Assembly (NCBI RefSeq): GCF_001618865.1
Contig: NZ_CP015136.1
Coordinates: 2,949,001-3,013,000, forward strand
Direction: 5' to 3'
DNA length: 64,000 bases
DNA from: Luteitalea pratensis
Lineage (GTDB): Bacteria; Acidobacteriota; Vicinamibacteria; Vicinamibacterales; Vicinamibacteraceae
The translations under genes and the position numbers were made by a program. Of the stretch, positions 56,692 to 64,000 are shown piece by piece. Under the pieces are notes generated by a model. That model was not told the origin of the DNA and searched no databases. It saw only the letters and a program-made list of their open reading frames with translations. Position 1 is the first letter of the stretch; each line of letters opens with the position of its first letter.

Positions 56692-58233
56692 ATGGCAGAA
56701 AAGACCAAGGACGATGCGACACCGCTCGCAGATCGTCTCGTGCCCGACCCGGCGAACCCACCCGAGCTGAGCCTGCTGCAAGGGTGGCTCGGCAAGTCGT
56801 CCGAACAGAAACATCGTCGACTCTACCTCGACGCCGAACTCACCCAATCGCTGGAGATCCCGGAAGAGGCGATCGTTTACGTCCTGGAAGTGCCCCGCGA
56901 GGAAAACCCCCTCGGTGGCGACCGCGTCTGGGTCAAGGCCGACGCCGCCATCAAACAGGGACCGGGACTGGAGCGGTTGTACGCCCGGTTCCTTCGTGGC
57001 CAGATCCAGCAGGATTACCTCGGCGTGGGGATGGCGGCCACCGGCAGCGTCGGTGCCGGGATGGTCGGCGCGCCAGCACTCGGTGGGGCAACGAGCCCGG
57101 CGATCTGTCGGCCGATCTCGGTGGCCGCCTGTGTGACGCAACAGATTCAGTGTCAGCCGTCTGTCGCCATCATTTGCGCCTCGCAGCTCACCAACGCTTG
57201 CGTCACGCGCCAGCCTGCGTTGTGCCAGGTCGCGACGGCAGCCGGGCCGCTGTGTCAGCCGTCTGTCGCCATCATTTGCGCCTCGCAGCTCACCAACGCC
57301 TGCGTCACCCGCCAGCCCCTGTTATGTCAGGCGGTGACGGCCACCGGGCCGAGGTGCACGGTGTCAGCCGCAGTCGTCTGCCTGACACGCGTCTGTCCGT
57401 CGATCGTGGACGGGTGTCCGAGCGCCCCTGCTGGGTGCTGGGATCCAACCATCGTCGAGACGATTTTCGAGCAGCCCATCGGGCAGGCCGGCTTCCAGGG
57501 CGGGCTCGGCTTCGACCCCGGCGGGGTCGGCGGCATGGTCGGCGCGCCGGCACCGGTGACGTCCACGCCACAGTGTCAGTTCGCGACGGGTGTGGCCACC
57601 TGCCAGACGCAACTCATCGTCTGTCGGCCCAGTGCCATCCAGCAACTCTGTCCAACACGCACGCCAATCTGTGTGTCGCGCGTGATCGTCGCGTGCCCGA
57701 CCGTGGTGCAGCAGTGGTGCCAGACGGTACTGCCGCAGCTGTGCCGGACTCACACGCCCCAACTCTGCCCGACGTTCACGCCGCAGTGGTGTGGACCGTC
57801 GTTCCCCGGCTTCTGTCCGACGTTGCCGGGCGGATGTCCGACATCGGCGGCCGGTTGTCCCTCCGGCCCGGTGTGCGGGGATCCTGGCGGCTTGACCACG
57901 GTCATCAATCCGGTTGACTTCCAGGGCGGCGGCGGATTCGCGGCGGGCTTCGATCCAACCGGCGGCGCCGGGATGGGTGGCGCGTTCGATCCGTCGGGCG
58001 GTCTGGTTGGCGGCCCGGCGGGGCAGGGTTTCGAACTAGGAGGGGTGCAACTGGCGACTCGCTCGGTGATCTGTTTCCGAACGATCTTCGTGCCGCTCTG
58101 CCAGCAGACCGTTCCCCCGCAGTGCGCGTTCAGCACCGCTCAACCACAGCAGTGCGTCTCGAGGTTCTGCACATTCGTGGGCTGTCCCTCGGTCGCACCT
58201 ATCGTGTGTCGGAGCGTTGCGATATGTCCCTAG
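56692..58233 (+). CDS. Putative giant RiPP precursor: leader domain plus cysteine-rich core (copy 1)
   Basis: 513 residues. ATG 56692 is chosen for the AAAGGAG 6 bases upstream and because the paralogue starts at the same point. Residues 1 to about 112 are cysteine-free and leader-like: LADRLVPDPANPPELSLLQG, RRLYLDAELTQSLEIPEEAI, NPLGG, IKQGPGLERLYARFLRGQIQ. A Gly/Ala linker follows. The core (about 125-513) has 37 Cys, mostly 6-9 residues apart, often in a C-x(1,2)-[ST] pattern (CQPSVAIIC, CASQLTNAC, CPTRTPIC). Two 34-residue repeats and two Gly-rich segments are present. No signal peptide is visible. The adjacent kinase, HopA1 and LanC genes suggest conversion of Ser/Thr and Cys to (methyl)lanthionines. 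A structural disulfide-rich protein is the main alternative. Confidence 0.75.
   Translation: MAEKTKDDATPLADRLVPDPANPPELSLLQGWLGKSSEQKHRRLYLDAELTQSLEIPEEAIVYVLEVPREENPLGGDRVWVKADAAIKQGPGLERLYARFLRGQIQQDYLGVGMAATGSVGAGMVGAPALGGATSPAICRPISVAACVTQQIQCQPSVAIICASQLTNACVTRQPALCQVATAAGPLCQPSVAIICASQLTNACVTRQPLLCQAVTATGPRCTVSAAVVCLTRVCPSIVDGCPSAPAGCWDPTIVETIFEQPIGQAGFQGGLGFDPGGVGGMVGAPAPVTSTPQCQFATGVATCQTQLIVCRPSAIQQLCPTRTPICVSRVIVACPTVVQQWCQTVLPQLCRTHTPQLCPTFTPQWCGPSFPGFCPTLPGGCPTSAAGCPSGPVCGDPGGLTTVINPVDFQGGGGFAAGFDPTGGAGMGGAFDPSGGLVGGPAGQGFELGGVQLATRSVICFRTIFVPLCQQTVPPQCAFSTAQPQQCVSRFCTFVGCPSVAPIVCRSVAICP
57151..57354 (+). repeat. Two tandem 102-bp repeats in the precursor core
   Basis: 57151-57252 and 57253-57354 are in-frame copies of a 34-residue unit: CQPSVAIICASQLTNACVTR, then QP(A/L)LCQ and TA(A/T)GP. 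Most of the unit is identical at the DNA level with a few silent changes, so it is a recent duplication that keeps the Cys and Ser/Thr spacing. Confidence 0.9.
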
Positions 58234-58321
58234 GTGTTCCGTCACGTCAGGAATACCGGTCAGTTCTGATGTGCGTCAGGTCGTGTAACCGGCCGCGGCG
58301 CCCCTGATCTGACGATGTTGC

Positions 58322-58350
58322 GGCGGCCTGCTAGACTCTGGCAGGCCGCC
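58322..58350. promoter_or_regulatory. Hairpin between precursor 1 and the kinase gene
   Basis: Perfect 10-bp stem GGCGGCCTGC / GCAGGCCGCC with a 9-base loop. It lies 88 bases after the precursor stop and 10 bases before the kinase ATG. No U-run follows, so it is not a textbook terminator. An almost identical hairpin follows precursor 2 (63453-63480). It may limit read-through or stabilise the precursor mRNA, giving more precursor than enzyme. Confidence 0.75.
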
Positions 58351-58360
58351 CGTCCTTTCC

Positions 58361-59467
58361 ATGAACAACTCGAAAATCCACGTTGTCCACGAGCTCATCC
58401 GACGCGGCCTGATGCAGAAGTCGGAGATCATCGACGGTGGCCTGACCGTCGCCGACTCCACCAGCAGGCATCGCAATTCGCTGGTGATGCGCAAGGCTGG
58501 AGCGGGGTACTTCGTAAAGGAGGCTGTACCGACGCAGCCGATGTCGGTTCAAACGCTGATGCGCGAGGCGGCGACGTACGCGCTCGTGCAACAGGCCAAC
58601 GGCACATTGGCACCGCTGGCGGCGATGATGCCGCGCTGTCACGTGTGGGATCCGGTTCAGCGCCTGCTCGTCCTCGAACTTCTGCCAGGCGCCGAGAACC
58701 TTGCGGCCCACGCCCGGCGCACGAACCGTTTCTCGGAAACACTCGCGGCGCAGTTCGGCTGCGCCCTCGCCACCTATCATGGCCGCGCCGCCGGTACGCT
58801 CACGCAGACGACGCACGGACACATCTTCCCGGGCATGATTCCGTGGGCGCTGACCATTTCGCAGCAGACGCAGTCGTCGGTCTTGAATCTGAGCGGTGCC
58901 AATGCGCAGATGCTCTCGCTGGTGCAACGTTATCCAAACTTTCCGAAACGTCTGGACGCGCTGCAAGCGTCGTGGCGCCGCGACACCCTGATTCACGGCG
59001 ACATGAAGTTCGAGAACTGCGTGCTGGCGTACACGAACGGGACGGACCAGGAGCCGGAGATCAAGGTCGTCGACTGGGAGATTGCCGATCTTGGTGACCC
59101 GCGCTGGGACGCGGGCTCGATGCTGCAATCGTGGCTCTCCTGCTGGATCTTCTCGATGCCTGCCGACGGGGTGGTCAATGACCCCGAACAGCTGGTGGCG
59201 CGCGCACACTACCCGCTGGAGGCGATGCAGCCGGCCATGCGAGCGTTCTGGCGAGCGTATGCCGAGACCATGGGCGTCAGCGGGACAGCGGAGCGGGACC
59301 TGCTCGACACCTGCATCAGCTTCGGCGCCGCTCGCATGATCCAGACCGTCTTCGAGTCGATGTACCAGATGACGCAGTTGACACCGCATGCGATCTTCAT
59401 GCTGCAGGTCAGCCTCAACATCCTCGAAGAGCCGCGCGCGGCCGTTTCCGAACTGATGGCCCTGTGA
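58361..59467 (+). CDS. APH-like phosphotransferase (LanK-like kinase of a lanthipeptide synthetase)
   Basis: 368 residues from ATG 58361. It has the aminoglycoside-phosphotransferase/choline-kinase fold: Lys candidate in GYFVKEAVPT, LLVLELLPGAENLAAHA hinge, Brenner motif LIHGDMKFENCVLAY (Asp214, Asn219) and metal-binding VVDWEIADLGDPRWDAG (Asp238). In class V lanthipeptide and thioamitide pathways an enzyme of this fold phosphorylates Ser/Thr of the precursor, working with a HopA1-type partner. The stop overlaps the next gene, which is HopA1-like, so the same pairing is strongly suggested. A stand-alone small-molecule kinase is the less likely alternative. Confidence 0.85.
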   Translation: MNNSKIHVVHELIRRGLMQKSEIIDGGLTVADSTSRHRNSLVMRKAGAGYFVKEAVPTQPMSVQTLMREAATYALVQQANGTLAPLAAMMPRCHVWDPVQRLLVLELLPGAENLAAHARRTNRFSETLAAQFGCALATYHGRAAGTLTQTTHGHIFPGMIPWALTISQQTQSSVLNLSGANAQMLSLVQRYPNFPKRLDALQASWRRDTLIHGDMKFENCVLAYTNGTDQEPEIKVVDWEIADLGDPRWDAGSMLQSWLSCWIFSMPADGVVNDPEQLVARAHYPLEAMQPAMRAFWRAYAETMGVSGTAERDLLDTCISFGAARMIQTVFESMYQMTQLTPHAIFMLQVSLNILEEPRAAVSELMAL

Positions 59468-60507
59468 TGACGGTTCACGCACCACCACACTCGCTCAACG
59501 TGGATGCTGCCTTGATGGCGGCGCTGCGCGAACTCACCATCCTGTCTCCTTACGAGTACTCGTTCGCGGGACAGTCGATTCGGGTTGCCGAGCAGCCCAG
59601 CCTGGCTGCGGGCGGGACGGTCTCGCCGCAAGAGGCGATGCTCGGTGCGCTTCAGGCACAGTTCTACGGCAGTGTCTACAATCGGACGTTCGCTGGCCGG
59701 ACGATCCCGCAAGCGCCGTCGCGGTTGACGAACATGACCAACGAGCTCTCACGCGCCAATCCGGGCCGTGAGCGATGGGACCATGGATGGCAGGTCTATC
59801 AAGTCATGCCGAACGGCGTCGTCCAGGCGCACAAGCACGGCAACGCGCAGATGTTCTATCCGGGTCAGTACATTCCGCTCGGTGGGACGACCGGGTCGCA
59901 GGTGTCGGTCCAGAACGGCGCGATTGTCAGCGCCTATCTGGCCAAGGAACTGCGCAACTTCCAGGATGGTTTCTACGTGGTGCTCAGCGAGAACGTGCAG
60001 CCGTTCTACGAGCAGACCACCCTTGTCCGCATCTACTGGCATCTGCGCCCCGAAGGCGCCGTGCCGATGGTTCGCGAGCTGATCTCCCGCTTCAACCGCT
60101 TTCAGGTGCCGTTCCGCTTCAAGTGCCTGGCCTATCCCGAGCTCTACGATCGCTTCGACGCGGGCGTGCTGTTCGTTGGCAGACGTCAGTGGGACATCAC
60201 CGCGCTGCTCGTCGAGGAGCTCTACACGAAGCTCGTGGACTATCTGAAGCCAGAGGTGCCGTTGTTCTCGAAACGCCTGGCGCCCGGGTTGGCGTTCGCG
60301 GAGGATCCAGGCAACGGCGAAAGTTTCGGAACGTCGCGTTGTCGCCTGATCGCCGAAGGCGTGTGGACGTCGTATCAACGCGGCGTTCACACGGAATCAG
60401 CGCGCCTCGAGCACATCGTCGACGCATTTGTCCGCGCCGGCATACCGCCCGAACGTCCTTGGCTCAATCCAGGCTCGGTCGACATCTATGACGTTCGCGT
60501 CACTTGA
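59467..60507 (+). CDS. HopA1-family protein (LanY-like lyase)
   Basis: 346 residues. ATG 59467 overlaps the kinase stop (TGATG); GTG 59464 is possible. The T3SS-effector HopA1-like region includes LYNRTFAG-type SVYNRTFAGRTIPQAPSRLT, WQVYQVMPNGVVQAHKHGNA, ENVQPFYEQTTLVRIYWHLR and SFGTSRCRLIAEGVWTSYQR, and ends with the family FVRAGIPPERPWLNPGS. In class V lanthipeptides the HopA1 partner is the lyase that removes phosphate to give dehydroalanine/dehydrobutyrine. Its position between kinase and cyclase fits. No active-site residues are well enough known for me to check them. Confidence 0.83.
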   Translation: MTVHAPPHSLNVDAALMAALRELTILSPYEYSFAGQSIRVAEQPSLAAGGTVSPQEAMLGALQAQFYGSVYNRTFAGRTIPQAPSRLTNMTNELSRANPGRERWDHGWQVYQVMPNGVVQAHKHGNAQMFYPGQYIPLGGTTGSQVSVQNGAIVSAYLAKELRNFQDGFYVVLSENVQPFYEQTTLVRIYWHLRPEGAVPMVRELISRFNRFQVPFRFKCLAYPELYDRFDAGVLFVGRRQWDITALLVEELYTKLVDYLKPEVPLFSKRLAPGLAFAEDPGNGESFGTSRCRLIAEGVWTSYQRGVHTESARLEHIVDAFVRAGIPPERPWLNPGSVDIYDVRVT

Positions 60508-61783
60508 TCCTGCTGCGGTGCGGGATGCCGCGCTCCGTGCCGCCGATCGAATCGGCGCCCGCCTCGTGCGAGACGCCGTCCGCGACGGTCCTCGCGCCGC
60601 CTGGCTGGGCGATCATATGGAGCCGGTGAACAACCAGTGGGCTGTGGCGCTGAAGGCGTCCGGTCCCGATCTGTACAGCGGCACGCCCGGTATCGCGATG
60701 TTCCTGGCGCGGTTGCACGAGCGCACCGGCGAGCGGCTCTTCTCGCTCACCGCCGAGGCCGCCCTCGAACAATGCCTGTCGCAACTGGAGTCCATCCCGC
60801 AGGAGTCGAGGGCCGCGGTCTGGTCCGGCTGGGCGGGCATCGCATGGGCGCTGCTCGACACGGGCGCCTCGCTGGGCCGTGCACAGTGGACCGATCGCGG
60901 CCTCGAGCTGGTGGACCGCATCACGCGTCTCGATCCTGCTGCCGGCATGCTGGACGTCATGAGCGGGAGCGCTGGCGTCATTCCATTCCTGCTCGACGTG
61001 CACAGACGGTACGATCGGCCCGCGGCCCTTGCCGCCGCAGTACGCCACGGCGAGGCGTTACTCGCCGCCGCGAATCGCTCGGAGCGCGGCTGGTCGTGGA
61101 CAACGCTGCCTCCCACCGCGGGGTTCGAGAACCGCGACCTGTGTGGACTGTCACACGGGGCATCAGGGATCGCGCTGGCGCTGTTGGAACTCGCGCAGGC
61201 CACCGGCGACTCCCGGTTCAGCAGCGCCGCCGAGCATGGCATCGCGTACGAACAACAGTGGTTTTCTCCCGAACACAGCAACTGGCCGGACTTTCGGGAG
61301 ATGGCACCGAACACGCCCGTGGCACAGTGGGGTTACTCGACGACCTGGTGTCACGGGGCCGCCGGCATCGCGCTGGCGCGACTTCGGGCGTGGCAGTTGA
61401 CCAACCGGCCGGACTACCGCCAGCAGGCCGAAGCCGCCCTATACACGACTGCTGTCAACGTCGAGACCGCAGCCCCGGCTGGCGGAAGCTGGTGTCTCTG
61501 TCATGGCACCGCCGGCAATGCCGACATACTCCTCGTCGGCGCGGAGATTCTTGGGGATCCTTCATGGCGCCTTCCCGCGTGTCAGGCGGCGATTCGCGGC
61601 ATCGAGACGTACGAGAATGCCCAACTGCCCTGGCCGCCGGGCGTGACCGGGGGCAGCGACAATCCGGGTCTGATGCTGGGGAACGCCGGAACGGGCTGGT
61701 TTTTTCTGCGCCTCGCGGCGCCGGAGATCGTGTCATCCGTGCTGTTGTTTTCTGGTCAGTCCCAGGGGGAACACTCGTCGTAA
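60488..61783 (+). CDS. LanC-type zinc cyclase
   Basis: 431 residues from ATG 60488, overlapping the HopA1-like gene by 20 bases. This is the alpha/alpha barrel of LanC proteins, with repeated GxxG helices: LYSGTPGIAMFLARL, VWSGWAGIAWALLD, DVMSGSAGVIPFLL, GLSHGASGIALALLE, TWCHGAAGIALARL, WCLCHGTAGNADILL and GLMLGNAGTGWFFL. The zinc ligands (Cys288, Cys338, His339) and the catalytic His223 correspond to NisC C284, C330, H331 and H212, so an active cyclase is expected. LanC adds Cys thiols to dehydro-residues to form thioether rings. It completes a split kinase-lyase-cyclase system acting on the Cys-rich proteins on either side. Confidence 0.92.
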   Translation: MTFASLDPAAVRDAALRAADRIGARLVRDAVRDGPRAAWLGDHMEPVNNQWAVALKASGPDLYSGTPGIAMFLARLHERTGERLFSLTAEAALEQCLSQLESIPQESRAAVWSGWAGIAWALLDTGASLGRAQWTDRGLELVDRITRLDPAAGMLDVMSGSAGVIPFLLDVHRRYDRPAALAAAVRHGEALLAAANRSERGWSWTTLPPTAGFENRDLCGLSHGASGIALALLELAQATGDSRFSSAAEHGIAYEQQWFSPEHSNWPDFREMAPNTPVAQWGYSTTWCHGAAGIALARLRAWQLTNRPDYRQQAEAALYTTAVNVETAAPAGGSWCLCHGTAGNADILLVGAEILGDPSWRLPACQAAIRGIETYENAQLPWPPGVTGGSDNPGLMLGNAGTGWFFLRLAAPEIVSSVLLFSGQSQGEHSS

Positions 61784-62272
61784 GAACTCCGGAGCGCTAT
61801 CACCAAGTCCTCGGTGGGGCACCCATGGGATGAAGCCGTTCTGGCGCACGACAACTTCGCCGACAGAGGCTGCCACCACCGATGTCAAGCGAGTGACTGT
61901 TGCGCGGAGTCATACACGGCGGCACTGCAGTCACGGGCGACATCGTTCTCTTCGGCAGCGTGCTCCCGAAGCCGCGAATGACGGCGAGAGTCGACGCAGA
62001 TACACGGCCGTCAGCTTCGACTTTTGCTGAACGATTCACGCCGGGTACAGACGAGGTACGATGGCTCACAAAATCGCTTGACCTCGAGCGCGTGGAGTCC
62101 GATCATCCCCCCTTGATATCAATGCTGCGGACTGTGTAGGTCTTCAGTGCCAGCCAAAGCGACGGTGCTGTTGGAACCGTTCGCGGCATCGTTGTGTCCG
62201 TGGCGCATGCTCCGACCGCGGTGAGAAGCCGCGGCCCCGGAAGGGGGCGTTCTATGCACTGGCCACACCGCC
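61784..62272. other. Region between the LanC gene and the second peptidase remnant
   Basis: About 490 bases without an intact gene. A frame near 61900-62000 reads VIHGGTAVTGDIVLFGS, which resembles the repeat (GGxxVTGxVxL) of secreted Ig-like proteins, and may be an eroded fragment. No other feature is recognised. Confidence 0.4.
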
Positions 62273-62551
62273 GGCTGGATCCCTGACCCGCGCGACCCGC
62301 GAGACTCTGCGGTCGTCTACGCGATCGTGCGCCGCCTCATGGATCGCGGGGGTTGCGGACGCGCGCCGCACTGCCGCCTCCGTCGAACGCTCGCCCGGCT
62401 TGTTCGCGCGCATCCGCACGAATCTCGCCGCGCAGCTGCGGTAACCCTCCGTCCCCTCTGGCCTGACATCGGATTGTGGTCGCTCGTCATGCGGATTCCG
62501 TGGTTAACGGGCAGTTCGGGCTTCGATCGAGTCGCACCAACGCAGCACTGA
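62273..62551 (+). pseudogene. Decayed second papain-like peptidase
   Basis: Three collinear pieces match the intact peptidase at 55754: GWIPDPRDPRDSAVVYAIVR (start), FARIRTNLAAQLR (middle) and, split by frame changes, LTSD with WSLV and ADSVVNGQFGLRS (end). The segments holding the catalytic Cys, His and Asn are deleted. It lies directly before the second precursor-like gene, mirroring the first peptidase-precursor pair, so the pair was duplicated and this peptidase then lost. Confidence 0.75.
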
Positions 62552-62563
62552 CAAGGAGGTCGA

Positions 62564-63418
62564 ATGGCTGAAACACCAAGGAAGAACGACACGAGATCGT
62601 TGGCGGACCGTCTCGTCCCGGATCCGAAGAATCCTCCCGATTTGACGATGCTCCAGGGCTGGCTGGGGGCCTCGTCGGAGGAGAGGCACCGCCGTCTTTA
62701 TCTGGACCCGGAAATGTCGCGATCGCTGGAGATCCCCGGCGACGCGATCGTGCACACGCAGGACATTCCTCCTGACGTCAATCCGCTCGGCGGCAGCTGG
62801 GTGTGGATCAAGGCTGACGCAGCCATCAAGCAAGGCCCAGGACTGGAGCGCTTGTACGCCCGCTTCCTTCGCGGGCAGATTCAGCAGGACTTCCTTGCGG
62901 GCGGGGGCGCAGGAGTCGGTGCGGGAACTGTCGGCGCACCTGGTGGCGGAGCGGCTACGAGCCCCTTGATCTGTCCGCCTCAGACGGTCTTCACCTGTCC
63001 GACGCGGACGGCCTGGTGCCGACCATCGGTGTTCACGATCTGTCCGTCGCAACTGACGATCTGTGCGACTCGTCAGGTCATCTGTCAGGTGACGGCGCCG
63101 GTGCAATGCGCGCCGTCGCTCTCGTTCCAGTGCCCGACGCGGATCTGTCCGTCGGCGGTGGACGCGTGTCCGAGCGCGCCCGGCGGCTGCTGGGACCCGA
63201 CGATCGTGCAGGGAACGATCGTTCAGCAACCGGGTCTCGGACAGGTGGGATTGCAGGGCGGCTTCGGCTTCGATCCGTCAGGTGGGATGGGATTCGGGCC
63301 GGCCGGAGGTGGTTTGGTCGGCGCGGCAGCCTTCGCGACCGGTTGGGCAGCGTGCCGGACCCGTGTGTTCCCCTTGTGCGACCCGTTCACGCGTACGCCG
63401 CTTCTCTGCCCGGTGTAG
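62564..63418 (+). CDS. Putative RiPP precursor: leader domain plus cysteine-rich core (copy 2)
   Basis: 284 residues from ATG 62564 with AAGGAGG 5 bases upstream. The leader-like domain (1 to about 112) closely matches that of copy 1: SLADRLVPDPKNPPDLTMLQ, RRLYLDPEMSRSLEIPGDAI, ADAAIKQGPGLERLYARFLR. It has no Cys. The core has 14 Cys with the same C-x-[ST] style (CPTRTAWC, CRPSVFTIC, CPSQLTIC) and shares the CPSAxxxCPSAPGGCWDPTI segment and a Gly-rich GLQGGFGFDPSGGMGFG stretch with copy 1. It is about 230 residues shorter. It probably uses the same kinase/HopA1/LanC enzymes, encoded about 0.8-4 kb upstream. Confidence 0.75.
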   Translation: MAETPRKNDTRSLADRLVPDPKNPPDLTMLQGWLGASSEERHRRLYLDPEMSRSLEIPGDAIVHTQDIPPDVNPLGGSWVWIKADAAIKQGPGLERLYARFLRGQIQQDFLAGGGAGVGAGTVGAPGGGAATSPLICPPQTVFTCPTRTAWCRPSVFTICPSQLTICATRQVICQVTAPVQCAPSLSFQCPTRICPSAVDACPSAPGGCWDPTIVQGTIVQQPGLGQVGLQGGFGFDPSGGMGFGPAGGGLVGAAAFATGWAACRTRVFPLCDPFTRTPLLCPV

Positions 63419-63452
63419 GTGGGGCGCGTCACGGGTAAGGTAGTGATCCAGC

Positions 63453-63480
63453 GGCGGCCTGTCGACACTGGCAGGCCGCC
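63453..63480. promoter_or_regulatory. Hairpin downstream of precursor 2
   Basis: Stem GGCGGCCTG / CAGGCCGCC (9 bp, with one more G-U pair), 35 bases after the precursor stop. It matches the hairpin after precursor 1 in both arms. No U-run follows. The shared position after both precursor genes argues for a functional transcript element. Confidence 0.75.
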
Positions 63481-63654
63481 AAGCTGGGCTCACCGACATT
63501 CTGTGCGTTCTCGCGCGAGTTGCCGCCACGCCTACGCCGGCCCGTATGGCCTTTGAGGCGTCGAGCGTCCGTGACAGCCGATATGATCCGCATGACGACC
63601 ACGTCCCGTTCGCAGCGCGATGACCATCGGCTACGGGCTCTCGTTCACGCACGC

Positions 63655-63927
63655 TTACGGTCGTCTGTCCCAATCGCCGACTTGAACGAGAGCCGCCAAC
63701 CCGCTGACGGTGATGGTGCCGGACACCAGATCCCCCGCGGCGATCGTCAATCCATACTCGTGAACCTCACCCGAACGCACGCCGCGCGCAACCGGCGCCC
63801 CGAAGGAGAGCGCGCTGGCCTGGCCGGACGTGCCTCGGCCAGCTGGCGGGGCCTGACCAGTCAGGCCTTGGACGTGCGCGAGTAACCCGACAAGCAAGGC
63901 CAACGTCAGACGGGATACGAGCTTCAC
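63655..63927 (-). pseudogene. Truncated start of a secreted protein
   Basis: From GTG 63927 (GGAGG 7 bases upstream) comes a signal peptide (SRLTLALLVGLLAHVQGLTG) followed by LSFGAPVARGVRSGEVHEYG and GLAALVQVGDWDRRP, then a stop. The segment resembles the N-terminal domain of large secreted TPR/CHAT or peptidase-associated proteins of Acidobacteria (xxPGxxVxRxLxxGExHxYxL). Downstream sequence in other frames gives no clear continuation, so it is truncated. Confidence 0.55.
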
Positions 63928-64000
63928 GCAGTACCTCCGGATCGGCACGACAACTGCTGCAACGAAATTGCAGATGCCGGCAATAGAATCAGCTCCGGCG

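Noticed and set aside
57151..57354. The tandem repeats as a CRISPR-like or regulatory repeat
   Set aside because: They are two adjacent in-frame coding units of 102 bp inside the Cys-rich core, with no spacers.
56692..58233. Precursor 1 as a metallothionein or keratin-like structural protein
   Set aside because: Not excluded, but the CxC/CC clusters of metallothioneins are absent, and the flanking kinase, HopA1 and LanC genes favour a modified-peptide role.
1..64000. tRNA, rRNA, CRISPR arrays, insertion sequences or prophage
   Set aside because: I saw no T-arm type motifs in cloverleaf context, no regularly spaced short repeats, and no transposase, integrase or phage structural sequence.

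Overview
The window is GC-rich, densely coded bacterial DNA with no rRNA, tRNA, phage or insertion sequence that I can recognise. The gene repertoire suggests Acidobacteriota, most likely the Vicinamibacteria side of the phylum: Ser/Thr kinases fused to TolB-like propellers, short ECF sigma factors of the Sig-70_X6 type (TIGR02999), winged-helix/TPR and NB-ARC/TPR regulators, many secreted hydrolases, and a bacterial homologue of archaeal tetraether synthase. This assignment rests on gene content only.

Layout. 1-8.7 kb: secreted DUF protein, intact kinase-propeller, M20 peptidase, and a kinase-propeller broken at its DFG motif. 8.8-18.2 kb: ECF sigma factor, iron-type hydroxyacid-oxoacid transhydrogenase, a three-gene operon (Lgt-like membrane protein, Tes-like radical SAM enzyme, small membrane protein), and a GcvT-like protein with two PYROXD2-like flavoproteins. 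18.3-35 kb: scattered single-gene metabolism and regulation (HExxH protein, FAD oxidases, alpha/beta hydrolases, PhyH dioxygenase, amidohydrolase, malate synthase, catalase-like protein) with two multidomain regulators. 35-50.5 kb: an eroded zone with a tannase-like esterase, a frameshifted sigma factor, truncated or fused genes (GMC oxidase::NTF2, kinase::hydrolase), a frameshifted LuxR-family ATPase regulator, a vanadium haloperoxidase-like gene, a fatty-acid transporter, and a segmental duplication linking 38.7-40.6 kb to 49.9-50.4 kb. 50.5-55.4 kb: nitrilase, NAD(P)-binding protein, DUF983 protein and an orphan sugar-binding lipoprotein, separated by 1.2 kb with no convincing gene.

The most striking locus is 55.75-63.48 kb, a probable ribosomally made and modified peptide (RiPP) system. 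A papain-like peptidase is followed by a 513-residue protein with a cysteine-free leader-like domain and a core holding 37 cysteines. An overlapping operon follows: an APH-like kinase, a HopA1-family protein and a LanC-type zinc cyclase. Then come the remains of a second papain-like peptidase and a second precursor-like gene (284 residues, 14 core cysteines) with nearly the same leader. Near-identical hairpins lie downstream of both precursor genes. The kinase and HopA1 pair is the dehydration machinery known from class V lanthipeptides and thioamitides. Pairing it with a discrete LanC cyclase and very large cysteine-rich substrates looks unusual and may be a new lanthipeptide-like class.

Frameshifts and internal deletions are frequent (about 6.3, 26.4, 27.15, 37.37, 38.6, 40.0, 43.8 and 63.66 kb). 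Some may be sequencing or assembly errors, but the large in-frame fusions and dispersed duplicates look like genuine rearrangement or assembly chimerism, and raw reads would be needed to tell these apart.
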